Shown here in pieces: positions 1-7,992 of a DNA stretch of 64,000 bases; within the stretch, counting starts at the first letter, position 1; every line of letters begins with the position of its first letter. Position numbers and translations under genes: made by a program. Under the pieces are notes generated by a model. It was not told where the DNA came from. It searched no databases and worked only from the letters and a program-made list of their open reading frames with translations. The DNA is from DASVWZ01 sp963715675. GTDB taxonomy: Bacteria > Acidobacteriota > Terriglobia > Terriglobales > Acidobacteriaceae. Where the stretch lies: positions 3,224,001 through 3,288,000 of the forward strand of contig OY970265.1 of assembly GCA_963715675.1 (NCBI GenBank), read 5' to 3'.

Positions 1-586
1 GCGGAATGCTGGAGGCCTGCTTCGGGTCGTAAATAAAATTCGGAAAGACTTTGAAACGTGCTGCCGGCGGCGCAAACGACATAGGGTATCCATTGGCAAA
101 CGGCAGAGACTCGCCACAGTCGTATAAATCGGGATGCAGGGGGGACTGCCGGAAGTCTTCCAACACTTTGTGATCGAGGACTGCCAGGTCCACAACTGTC
201 GTGTAGCCGTAGTAGAGGTAGGAACGCGGAAGTTGTTTGAAATAGGCCTTGATCATCTCCGACCTGGCTTCTGGCGGATCAAAGCTCATTCCGGGAACAG
301 AAGCGAGGTGGACGTGCGAGTCGATGAGGCCGGGAACAAGAAATTGTCCTTCTCCCGAAACCACGTTGGCGCCGACCGGGTTCCTCGCGCCTTTTGTGCG
401 ATCTACGCTGACGATGCGATCATTTTCGATGAGTACGCTTCCCTTCCCGATGTGATCAAGATTCTCCGGTGAGATGATGGTGACATCCGTGATCCAGGTT
501 CGGTTTGCAGCCTGGCCTAAGGCGAAATCAGCAAAGACCATGACTGAGAAGAGCGACGCAAGAAATATGATGGCGGATGTTTTCAT
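1..586 (-). CDS. Secreted amidohydrolase family protein, N-terminal part (truncated by window edge)
   Basis: The minus strand is open from an ATG at 586 to the left edge without a stop, giving 195 residues; the C-terminal part lies outside the window. Residues 1-25 form a typical signal peptide ending near ALGQ, so the protein is exported. The segment GLIDSHVHLA (His91 and His93) is the HxH metal-binding motif after the first beta-strand of amidohydrolase-superfamily enzymes of the imidazolonepropionase/prolidase-like type. It is followed by a conserved-looking YYGYTTVVDL strand. Substrate cannot be told from this part. It reads leftwards, tandem with the radical SAM gene upstream but 188 bp away, so probably separate. 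Family assignment is firm; specific function is unknown. Confidence 0.85.
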   Translation of the reverse strand, partial: MKTSAIIFLASLFSVMVFADFALGQAANRTWITDVTIISPENLDHIGKGSVLIENDRIVSVDRTKGARNPVGANVVSGEGQFLVPGLIDSHVHLASVPGMSFDPPEARSEMIKAYFKQLPRSYLYYGYTTVVDLAVLDHKVLEDFRQSPLHPDLYDCGESLPFANGYPMSFAPPAARFKVFPNFIYDPKQASSIP

Positions 587-742
587 CGTGGTCCTATGGT
601 GGGCTGTCTGCGCCCTCGGGGGAGCTCACTGTCACTGAAAAGTACGGACAGAGCACAGAGAAAGTTCCATCCCTCGGGCAACCCAGCCGTGTAATCAACC
701 TCGAGCCTCAGACAGAGCCATTCGCGGCAGGAATGTCCGCTC

Positions 743-774
743 GCAGGGGCGAGGACGCCGGCGCCTACATTGCG
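743..774. repeat. Dispersed G+C-rich palindromic intergenic repeat, family A, copy 1
   Basis: A 32-base block directly downstream of the radical SAM gene matches 46170-46201 closely (about 28 of 32 positions by eye; GCAGGGGCG...GCGCCTACATTG in both). The core GGGGCG/CGCC parts are partly self-complementary. Both copies lie in intergenic DNA at the 3' side of a gene, which suits a REP-like element or a degenerate terminator. Confidence 0.6.
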
Positions 775-1905
775 TTAGAGGATTGAAATCAGACTGGAGC
801 GACGGCGCGGGGAGAACGGGCGATCGGTGATTTGCCCAGAAAACTTTGAAGCCCAGCGGCCGGGAATGGCAGCCTTGCAGGATGGGCAATGGCCGTCCGC
901 GGTCAAGCGGTAGGCGTCAATGAAATAGCCGTAGCGTTTAATGACGGTCTGGCCGCAACTGGGGCAATTCGTATCCTCGAGGCCGGCGACCATTCCTGGC
1001 AAGTTCCCGGCATACACGTAGCGCAGTCCAGCGTTCCGGCCGATCTGGGCGGCCCGCAGCAAATCTTCGGGGCGGGTGTCGTCGGGATCGTCCATCTTGT
1101 AATCCTTGTGGAACGCGGTCACGTGCCAGGGGATGTCGGGGGAAATCCCGGCAAGAAAATTGGTAAGGCGTTGCAGTTCGTCGTCGGAGTCGTTGAAACC
1201 CGGGATCAGCAGCGTAACAATCTCCAGCCAAATGCCCATGTCGTGGAGGCGGCGCATGGTGTCAAGAATCGGGGCAATTCGTCCGCCGAGTTGGTGATAG
1301 CGCTGGCCATCGAAACTCTTGAGGTCAACCTTGTATAGGTCCGTCCAGGGTCGCAGATATTCGAGCACCTGCGGGGTGCCGTTGCCGTTGGAAACAAAGC
1401 CGGTCACAAGTCCAGCGGCTTTGGCTTCCTTGAAAACCGCGACCGCCCATTCGCTGGTGATGAGCGGTTCATTGTAGGTGCTGACCAGAACCTTGGCGCC
1501 TTGGCGAACCGCGTCCTGGACCATGGCTTCCGGAGAAGCCTGGAGCGGCGGCGAAATCGCATCCGGGTCGCGGAGCGCCTGTGAGGTCACCCAGTTCTGG
1601 CAATAGGCGCAGTGGAGGTCACATCCCAACATTCCGAAGCTGTAGGCGAGGGCTCCGGGATAGGCGTGAAAGAACGGTTTCTTTTCGACGGGATCGCACT
1701 GCACACCGGCCGCATAGCCCCACGGCACGTAGAGCGAGCCGCCGCGGTTGTAGCGAACCTTGCAGACTCCGGGCTGGCCTTCGGTGATGGGGCAGCAATG
1801 GCCACAGGCATAACAGCGAACCCGGTTGCGGTCGAGCTTCTCGTAGAGCTCGCCCTCACGAACATGCTGATCGACGACTTCGCGCAGGGTGGGCACGGCA
1901 AACAC
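775..1905 (-). CDS. amrS: AmmeMemoRadiSam system radical SAM enzyme (AmrS-type)
   Basis: A 376-residue radical SAM protein. The [4Fe-4S]-binding CxxxCxxC motif is CDLHCAYC (Cys95, Cys99, Cys102). An N-terminal cysteine cluster (Cys31, 34, 37, 38, 48) and two C-terminal CPSC pairs suggest extra metal sites. The order of N-terminal Cys-rich region, SAM barrel and Cys-rich tail, with the NWVTSQ segment after the cluster, fits the AmmeMemoRadiSam radical SAM family, related to pyruvate-formate-lyase activases. The usual partners (AMMECR1 and MEMO homologues) are not next to it here. The start is a GTG at 1905. The substrate of this family is not established, so only the enzyme class is certain. 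Confidence 0.9.
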   Translation of the reverse strand: MFAVPTLREVVDQHVREGELYEKLDRNRVRCYACGHCCPITEGQPGVCKVRYNRGGSLYVPWGYAAGVQCDPVEKKPFFHAYPGALAYSFGMLGCDLHCAYCQNWVTSQALRDPDAISPPLQASPEAMVQDAVRQGAKVLVSTYNEPLITSEWAVAVFKEAKAAGLVTGFVSNGNGTPQVLEYLRPWTDLYKVDLKSFDGQRYHQLGGRIAPILDTMRRLHDMGIWLEIVTLLIPGFNDSDDELQRLTNFLAGISPDIPWHVTAFHKDYKMDDPDDTRPEDLLRAAQIGRNAGLRYVYAGNLPGMVAGLEDTNCPSCGQTVIKRYGYFIDAYRLTADGHCPSCKAAIPGRWASKFSGQITDRPFSPRRRSSLISIL

Positions 1906-2116
1906 CTTCGTCTACTATTCTAGGCCAGTTTCATGGAGAGCGTGCCCGCGTGCGCCTTTCGGGGCTTTTCGTGGCGCACGGACAAAGAGCAGTCAACCGC
2001 AAGGTGCGCTAAGTTGTCGCAAAGATCACAAAGAGAGAGGAGGTAGGGCGTCGGGGAGAACGCACTAAGGCGAGTCCGGAACTGCTATGGCCGCCAAGCT
2101 GCCGGGCTTCGCCCGC

Positions 2117-2140
2117 GGGACAGCCGGGGTCGGCTGTCCC
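2117..2140. repeat. Perfect 10-bp inverted repeat, family B, copy 1
   Basis: GGGACAGCCG at 2117-2126 and CGGCTGTCCC at 2131-2140 are perfect complements around a 4-base loop. The element sits 3' of the PilZ-GAF gene on the minus strand. The arm extended by GTG (13 bases, read on the minus strand) recurs at 48465-48477. No T-run follows, so it is not a standard intrinsic terminator. Confidence 0.6.
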
Positions 2141-2172
2141 CACGAAAAGCCGCTGAATCCGCCCGCACCCCG

Positions 2173-3804
2173 CTACTTAGACGAAGGTGGAGCCGGCGTG
2201 GAGGATTCGTGCTGTTTGAGCCACTCATTGGCCTGCTGCTGCGCGGCCGCAATCTGCGAGCGGCTCATGCGGGAGGACAGAAACGCCACGCGGTACCGGC
2301 TGGCATCATCTCCTCCGGTCTGCGCCAGGATTGCCCAGAAGTATGCCTTGCTCAGGTCCGGGGGCACGCCGCGGCCCGACCAGTAATAGGCTCCCAAGGT
2401 AGCTTGAGCACCGACGTGGCCTTGTTCGGCGGCTCTGGTGAACCAGCGCACGGCTTCCGCGTAATCCTGAGGCGCATCTTCTCCCGTCGCATAATGCGCC
2501 CCAACTGCGAACTGGGCAGCGGCATCCCCTTGCTCGGCGAGTTTACGAATTGCGGGGAAATCCTTGGGGCTGTTGGCTGGGAGTGCGGACTTGGAGATCG
2601 CCTGGGATTGAGCCGGACTGGAAATTTCGTCGGATGCACTCCTCCGAAGATTCCAGGGTTGGAGCAGCCAACTCACAGCCACCACCAGGGTGAGCGCGGC
2701 CGCGATCAGAAGAACCTTCTGAATCATGGAAAGCGAAGGAAATGTGGTCTCAACCGGAGTTTCGGCGTAAAGTTCATCGTCCAGCACCGGCGCGGCAGTT
2801 TGCGACGGGTTCTCTGTCTTCAACCCGGCCCGATGCACCGATTGAGAGACCATTTCAGCCAAGCGTTGCAATACAGTTTCATCCTGAATGCCAAAGGCTG
2901 CCGGCTTGGGAGAGAAAATCTCCAGCAGTCCGATCAGGGACTCGCGCGAGCGGATGGGGACGGCAATCATGGAGCGAACCCCGAGAACGCGGCAACTTTC
3001 CTTATCCACAAAGGGATCAGTTTCGGTGTCTTCGCAATGCAGGGTTCTGCCCGTCCGCACGCACTCCCCGGAGAAGCCAGAGCCAATGTTGAACCGGGCC
3101 CCCAAGCTGGGAGCATCGGGACCGGCACTGCCGCGACAGACCATCCCCGGCCCATTGGTGAGCGCTACGGCTGCACCGGTGGAATGAGTGAAGGCAATGG
3201 CTCGTTGGGCGACCAATCGCAGAGCGAGGTCAAGATCGCCGCCGAGGGCGGCAATTTCCCGTTCCACCGCGGCCAAGGCGGCCAGGGTCGAGGTGTAGTC
3301 GGCGGGGAAGGCGGATTCATTGGCGTCCCGGGGCTCGGAGACAGGCCCGGCTGTGGGCGGGGGGAAGTCTCGTGCGGCCTGCGCTTCGGCTTCGGACTTC
3401 TCCTCGGCGGCGCGATAGACACAAGCCAGAGCAGTATTCGTGAAAAGCCACTGTTGCAATTGGCTCAGCGCAGCGGGGGACATCCCCGAAAAACAGATCC
3501 CGGCCTTGCCGGCGCTCAGCCAAACCACCCGTCCTGGATTTTGGATCTTGACTCCAGTCTCGGAGAGGTCGAGACACAGATTTACGATCTGGTTCAGTTG
3601 GAGCGGAGACGAAGCCTGGATTGCAAGGCCGTCCTCGCTGATGTTGAGGACCTCATGAAGTTCGAGGGTCCGGTCTTCACAGGAGCTGTTCAGGGCAGCA
3701 TAGGCCGGAGTGTGAACTCTGTGGCGCACCCGCCGACGGCGATTGCCTGTGGGCGAGGCAAAATCCCGACTGGTATCCGCCGGGTTGGTCGCAAGGTTCT
3801 CCAT
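2173..3804 (-). CDS. PilZ-GAF-transmembrane-Sel1 repeat protein
   Basis: A 543-residue mosaic signalling protein. Residues about 20-120 resemble a PilZ domain: an RRRRVRHRV basic stretch, NISEDGLAI and the GRVVWLS strand, as in c-di-GMP receptors. Residues about 180-325 form a GAF domain (RLAEMVSQSV helix at the end). A single hydrophobic helix near 360-382 (VLLIAAALTLVVAVSWLL) is followed by two or three Sel1/TPR-like repeats (AAQFAVGAHYATGEDAPQDY, then AQATLGAYYWSGRGV). It lies just downstream of a second GAF protein with related sequence, so the two probably arose by duplication and may be co-transcribed. Ligand binding is inferred from domain type only. Confidence 0.82.
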   Translation of the reverse strand: MENLATNPADTSRDFASPTGNRRRRVRHRVHTPAYAALNSSCEDRTLELHEVLNISEDGLAIQASSPLQLNQIVNLCLDLSETGVKIQNPGRVVWLSAGKAGICFSGMSPAALSQLQQWLFTNTALACVYRAAEEKSEAEAQAARDFPPPTAGPVSEPRDANESAFPADYTSTLAALAAVEREIAALGGDLDLALRLVAQRAIAFTHSTGAAVALTNGPGMVCRGSAGPDAPSLGARFNIGSGFSGECVRTGRTLHCEDTETDPFVDKESCRVLGVRSMIAVPIRSRESLIGLLEIFSPKPAAFGIQDETVLQRLAEMVSQSVHRAGLKTENPSQTAAPVLDDELYAETPVETTFPSLSMIQKVLLIAAALTLVVAVSWLLQPWNLRRSASDEISSPAQSQAISKSALPANSPKDFPAIRKLAEQGDAAAQFAVGAHYATGEDAPQDYAEAVRWFTRAAEQGHVGAQATLGAYYWSGRGVPPDLSKAYFWAILAQTGGDDASRYRVAFLSSRMSRSQIAAAQQQANEWLKQHESSTPAPPSSK

Positions 3805-3862
3805 ACTCGGTTCTGCTCCACACTACTTTACTCCAGAGCCGCCGGAGCCGGGCAGCAAAACT

Positions 3863-4693
3863 TCAGGAAGTGCGGCGTTGGCTGGTCCATTGCAGATTGG
3901 AGAGCCGGGAGATGGCAGCCACCATCAAGCTGGAAAGCAGTTGCATGGTGGCAACATCCCGGCCGTCAAAGGCATAGGGGGCACTGGAAAGAACCTCGAA
4001 AACCCCCAGGGTGCGGCGGAAGTGGCGCAAGGGAGCAGCCAGGATGGAGCGGGCACCGAGGCGCCGGCAGGCTGCGAGATCGACGTTGGGATTGCGATCC
4101 GCGTCATGGCAAAGCACAACCTCTCCGGTGCGGACACAATCGGCGGAAATGCCGGAATCGGTTTGCAGACGCACTCCCAGGTCGGGAGCCGTCCGGCCGG
4201 TGCGGGCGCGGCACACGATTTCGTCACCATGGCGCAAGGCAATCGCAGCGCCGCTGGCGCCGGTCAAAGACTGGGCGCGCTCCGCAATCACGCTGATGGC
4301 AGGTTCCAGGTCGATGGTCTCCGGGTAAATTTCCCGTCCGGCAGTGGAAGCATGCATCAGCGCGGGCAGGTTCGAAGCGATTGACCGCGCGTGGTGCCGG
4401 GAGGGAGCCAGCGTGGCAAACGATGCGGGCAACCGATCTTCGGAATTTGAAGTGGGAACGGTGCGGAGCAGTTCCCGCACCAGCCGGTCCAACTCCACGT
4501 CGGCGATCAGGTGTGCGGTCTGCTGGCCGCGCAACGATCCGCCCAGAACCCGTGACAGGCTCAAAACTGCGTGGCTTCCACACGCCATACAACAAGGAGT
4601 ATTGTTCCTGCTGATGATCTCGCACTCAACGCAAAACACAGCCGTTCGCAGTTCGACGAAACAAATGTCCTGCCCGGTGAGCTTTTCCGCCAT
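3863..4693 (-). CDS. GAF-domain protein with N-terminal zinc-ribbon-like cysteines
   Basis: A 276-residue protein starting at ATG 4693. The first 40 residues carry paired cysteines (FCVEC, then CCMAC) that could form a zinc ribbon. A linker of about 90 residues leads to a C-terminal GAF domain (about 130-265) with AVLCHD/RSILAAPLRH-like segments closely parallel to the GAF domain of the downstream PilZ-GAF protein (RSMIAVPIRS there). No output domain is seen, so it may be a sensory partner of its neighbour, 58 bp downstream on the same strand. Function is inferred from domains only. Confidence 0.75.
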   Translation of the reverse strand: MAEKLTGQDICFVELRTAVFCVECEIISRNNTPCCMACGSHAVLSLSRVLGGSLRGQQTAHLIADVELDRLVRELLRTVPTSNSEDRLPASFATLAPSRHHARSIASNLPALMHASTAGREIYPETIDLEPAISVIAERAQSLTGASGAAIALRHGDEIVCRARTGRTAPDLGVRLQTDSGISADCVRTGEVVLCHDADRNPNVDLAACRRLGARSILAAPLRHFRRTLGVFEVLSSAPYAFDGRDVATMQLLSSLMVAAISRLSNLQWTSQRRTS

Positions 4694-4816
4694 CTGTACG
4701 ATTGATCCTCCGCGCGGTTTTCAGAAGAAACCTGAAACTACATGCGAGATGGATCAGGAAAAAGTAGCGTAGGAGGTTCACGGCTGTGGATAAGTGGGGG
4801 GCTCCGTCGAGAATAC

Positions 4817-6379
4817 CTAACTGGCCTGAGCGGCCAGAATTCCCGGGTTCCGTCCCACCTGAGGTAACTCCCCGACTTCCGCCAGCATGGCTCGTTCCAG
4901 GGCATCGGCTAACGCAACGGGGAAAATGGAAGTGAGTAAATTCAAGTCGACCTGCAGGTCGCGGGTGGTGTGGAGACGGTAAATGATGATGCTGCCACAG
5001 CGGTGGTTCCGGCTGCTGAGGAGTTCCAGATTCAGGCTCCAGGCGCTTACCCTACCACTGCGATAGCAACTTCCCGGATTAATCCACCGCAGGCACGGGG
5101 ATTCGCCCCAGCCTGAAATCAACTGCAAGCTGCGAACAGCGGCAGCTTCATCGACCGGCGTTTCCAGGCGCAGATCAAACGCGTCGAACTCATTGCCCGC
5201 GAAGGCGGCGACCAGGGTCCGGTAAACCTGCGCATAGTCCTGGCTGACTTTCAACTCCTCGGTGGCCCGGCGAATTGCAAGATTGTTGATGAGAAGCTGG
5301 CGTTCGATGGTCTTTTGAGCGACGCGCCGCAGTTCACCAAATTCCAGATAGCCCAAGCGCTGCACGCCAATCCATACGCCCACGCCAACCACCGCCAGAA
5401 CCAGGCCGAGCATCTGGCTGGCGGGCCACAACAGAAACAGGCTCAGCAGGGCAAACACCGCGGACACGCCGTACAGGATGATCACCACCCGGCGGTGAGA
5501 CCGGCCCTGCTGCAACAGCTTGTGGTGAATGTGCTCCCGGTCGCCGGCAAACACGGGTCGACCGCTGATCCATCGGCGCAGAATCGACAAGGTGGTTTCC
5601 AGGATGGGCAATCCGAACGAAACCACAGGAATAGCGACAGCAATGATCGTCGGTGACTTGGCGGCGCCTTGCAGCGCCAGGGCACTCAGGATGAATCCGA
5701 TGAACAGGCTACCGCAATCACCCAGGAAAATGGTGGCCGGGCTGAAATTGAACCGCAGGAATCCCAGAATGGCGCCGACCAGGGCAATCGCCATCAACGA
5801 GACCAGAGCGGACTGGGTCACCAGGGCAACCACGAAGACAACCAAGGTCGAAAATAGCGCCGAGCCTGCAGCCAAGCCATCCAGCCCGTCGATCAGGTTG
5901 AAGGCATTGGTAACGGCCAGCACCCATAGGACGGTCAGCGGCAATCCTACAAACCCCGGGAAGCGATGGCTCCCGAACAGCACCGGCACTTCGAGGATGC
6001 GCAGCCCTCCCGCGAACAGCATGGTCGCGGCGATCCCCTGCACGGCGAACTTGGCGTAGGGGCCGACCTTGCGAAGATCATCGTAAACGCCCAGCAGGAA
6101 TACGAGTGAAGCAGGGGCAAGGATGGCAAGAGCCGACTTGAAAGCGAGTTCGCCTCCGAGCCTGGGCACATGCCGCACGATGGCAATGGCTATGGAACAA
6201 CTCAGCAGAAACGAGAAGAAAATGGCAACGCCGCCGAGTCGCGGAAGCGGCCGGCGATGCAGATCTGAATGAGGCGGGGACACCCAGGCACGAGCGATTG
6301 CGAAGTCACGGATTTCCGGCGTGAGAATGAAGGACACAACCAGGGACGCGATAAAGGTCCCGAGGTAGAGAACGATCAA
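4817..6379 (-). CDS. MraY/WecA-type undecaprenyl-phosphate sugar-1-phosphate transferase with C-terminal extension
   Basis: A 520-residue polytopic inner-membrane protein. It shows family motifs of polyprenyl-phosphate HexNAc-1-phosphate transferases: GVYDDLRKVG (catalytic Asp pair), NAFNLIDGLDGLAAG, FLGDCGSLFIGF and the loop HIHHKLL. Such enzymes load the first sugar phosphate on undecaprenyl phosphate to start O-antigen, EPS or teichoic-type glycans. Family members are usually about 320-380 residues; here a soluble extension of about 170 residues follows the last membrane helix (from about residue 345) with no clear known domain. It diverges from the Wza-like exporter gene, so the 291-bp gap between them probably holds promoters for both. 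It is the likely initiating enzyme for the neighbouring glycan cluster. Confidence 0.9.
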   Translation of the reverse strand: MIVLYLGTFIASLVVSFILTPEIRDFAIARAWVSPPHSDLHRRPLPRLGGVAIFFSFLLSCSIAIAIVRHVPRLGGELAFKSALAILAPASLVFLLGVYDDLRKVGPYAKFAVQGIAATMLFAGGLRILEVPVLFGSHRFPGFVGLPLTVLWVLAVTNAFNLIDGLDGLAAGSALFSTLVVFVVALVTQSALVSLMAIALVGAILGFLRFNFSPATIFLGDCGSLFIGFILSALALQGAAKSPTIIAVAIPVVSFGLPILETTLSILRRWISGRPVFAGDREHIHHKLLQQGRSHRRVVIILYGVSAVFALLSLFLLWPASQMLGLVLAVVGVGVWIGVQRLGYLEFGELRRVAQKTIERQLLINNLAIRRATEELKVSQDYAQVYRTLVAAFAGNEFDAFDLRLETPVDEAAAVRSLQLISGWGESPCLRWINPGSCYRSGRVSAWSLNLELLSSRNHRCGSIIIYRLHTTRDLQVDLNLLTSIFPVALADALERAMLAEVGELPQVGRNPGILAAQAS

Positions 6380-6670
6380 TCAACCCTCCCGTGCATCGAT
6401 GTGGAGCTAACCAACACTGCACCGTTACGGCACACTCATTGCTTGACATCCGCCACCGTCCGGTGTCGCCTCGCTGCCCGGCAGGCGCACCACCGTCCCC
6501 TTTTCAGGATCGTAACGGGGCGCGCCGCGAACCGCTATTCTCTTCCGTGGTACATCCGGCGGGGCGTGCCATGCGGTTGCGCCCGGTTTGACTGAGATGT
6601 TTTCAAAGTATGGACGGGCCGGGATTCAGGCGCGTGCGATGGTGGGCAATGTGCTAGTGTTTTTGACAGA

Positions 6671-7627
6671 ATGCGCCCATTCCCGCAATCGACTTTGCGG
6701 TCAGGATTGTTTCGAGCCGCTGCTGTCCTTCTGACTCTGCTTTTTTCTGCGTCGCCCATGCGGTTGCAGGCGCAGCAGCCGGGGTTGAGCGGAACCTCGC
6801 ATCCAGATCCCGCTCTGCGCCTCAGCCCCGGAGACCTTATCGAACTCAGCGTGTACAACGTGCCCGACCTGAGCACCAAGGTGCGGATTGGGACCAATGG
6901 CGATGTCTATCTTCCGCTGATTGACTATGTGCACCTCGGCGGGCTGACCGCCGAGGAAGCGGAAGGGCTCATCCAAAAGCGGCTTTCCGACGGAGGATTC
7001 CTGAAAGATCCGCATGTCAGCCTGCTGGTCGACCAATATTCGTCTGATGGAGTGAGTGTTCTGGGTGAGGTGGTGAAGCCGGGAGTGTACCCGGTGCGAG
7101 GGCAGCAACACCTGTTCGATCTGATTTCGGCCGCGGGCGGCCTGACCGAGAAAGCCGGACGCAGCCTTTCCGTCACACACCGCGGGCCGGACGATGCACC
7201 GCTTACGGTGCCGCTTTCCCGGAACCTGGCCGATCATCCGGAGAACAACGTGCTGATTTACGCCGGAGACACCATCATCGTGCGCAAGGCCGATGTGGTT
7301 TATGTGGTGGGCGACGTGGGCAAGCCCAGCGGATTTCTGATGGATGGCGGACAACTGACGGTTCTGCAAGCGATTGCCCTGGCCGGAGGAACGACGCGCA
7401 CAGCGAAGTTGGGGGCGGCGAGAATCATCCGCAAGGGTCCATCCGGGATGAGTGAAACGCCGGTGCGCCTGAAGCAAATTCTGGAAGCCAAGGCTCCCGA
7501 CATGGCGATGCAGGCCGACGACATTCTGTTCGTTCCCACGAGCGCACAAAAGGTGATTGCCGGGCGAACGATGGAAGCCGCCATGCAGGCGATCACCGCA
7601 GTGGGCATCGTTGCGGCGCATCCGTGA
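6671..7627 (+). CDS. Polysaccharide export protein (Wza-like, Poly_export plus SLBB domains)
   Basis: A 318-residue protein with an N-terminal signal peptide ending near LQAQQ. The LSPGDLIELSVYNVPDLS segment marks the Poly_export domain, followed by two SLBB domains (VSVLGEVVKPGVYPV and VYVVGDVGKPSGFLM). Wza-family proteins form the outer-membrane channel for capsule or EPS export. Unlike E. coli Wza it has no lipobox cysteine after the signal peptide, so it is probably not a lipoprotein. It is divergent from the initiating transferase and upstream of the redox genes on the same strand, separated from them by 365 bp. Confidence 0.92.
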   Translation: MRPFPQSTLRSGLFRAAAVLLTLLFSASPMRLQAQQPGLSGTSHPDPALRLSPGDLIELSVYNVPDLSTKVRIGTNGDVYLPLIDYVHLGGLTAEEAEGLIQKRLSDGGFLKDPHVSLLVDQYSSDGVSVLGEVVKPGVYPVRGQQHLFDLISAAGGLTEKAGRSLSVTHRGPDDAPLTVPLSRNLADHPENNVLIYAGDTIIVRKADVVYVVGDVGKPSGFLMDGGQLTVLQAIALAGGTTRTAKLGAARIIRKGPSGMSETPVRLKQILEAKAPDMAMQADDILFVPTSAQKVIAGRTMEAAMQAITAVGIVAAHP

Positions 7628-7992
7628 TGATCTGTTCGGGATCTGCTCAGTAATTCCTTCCTAAGATTTTCTGTTGCAATCCCATAACTGCCGTTCCTCG
7701 TGAATTTCTGGGGGCTGACACAGCCCCGCAGCAGGTAACAGGCCCGCAAGCAAGAATTAGACAATCGATTGACACCAGCGTGACAACCACACCTCCGCAT
7801 TCTCTTACCTTTGCCTTGCCCGCAAGGACTGCTGGGAACGATCTGAAACGCAAGACTTGAGTCCTGACCGGGCGTGCGTTCCCTTTGCCGCTCCCGCCAG
7901 AAGGGACTCACCCGCGAAACGCGGCGTTGAGTGAAACCTATCACCGATGGGCTGGCGATAAAGCCCATCTCTTGGAAGGAGCAAAAGGCGTT
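7628..7992 (+). promoter_or_regulatory. Structured 365-bp leader upstream of the dihaem cytochrome gene
   Basis: No convincing gene lies here. Three nested or adjacent inverted repeats occur near the 3' end: ACTCA (7906-7910) with TGAGT (7928-7932), enclosing CCGCG/CGCGG around an AAA loop (7912-7924), then GATGGGCT (7946-7953) with AGCCCATC (7962-7969), an 8-bp stem. The last hairpin ends just before GGAAGGAG (7974-7981), the ribosome binding site for the GTG at 7993. This layout fits an mRNA element controlling translation. It does not match any riboswitch consensus that I can recall with confidence. Confidence 0.45.

Noticed and set aside
2209..4296. Long plus-strand open frame (695 codons) opposite the GAF protein genes
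   Set aside because: It is antisense to two proteins with clear domains, has no recognisable motif, and is rich in Arg/Gly/Pro as expected of a shadow frame in G+C-rich DNA.
6443..6471. Sigma-70 promoter from TTGACA at 6443 for the exporter gene
   Set aside because: No acceptable -10 hexamer at 16-18 bp spacing; TTGACA at 6663 is too close to the start codon.
7850..7992. GEMM (c-di-GMP or cGAMP) riboswitch before the cytochrome gene
   Set aside because: ACGCAAG and ACCGATGG occur, which recall parts of the consensus, but the order, the GNRA-capped stem and the core junction are not all present. Kept only as an unspecified structured leader.
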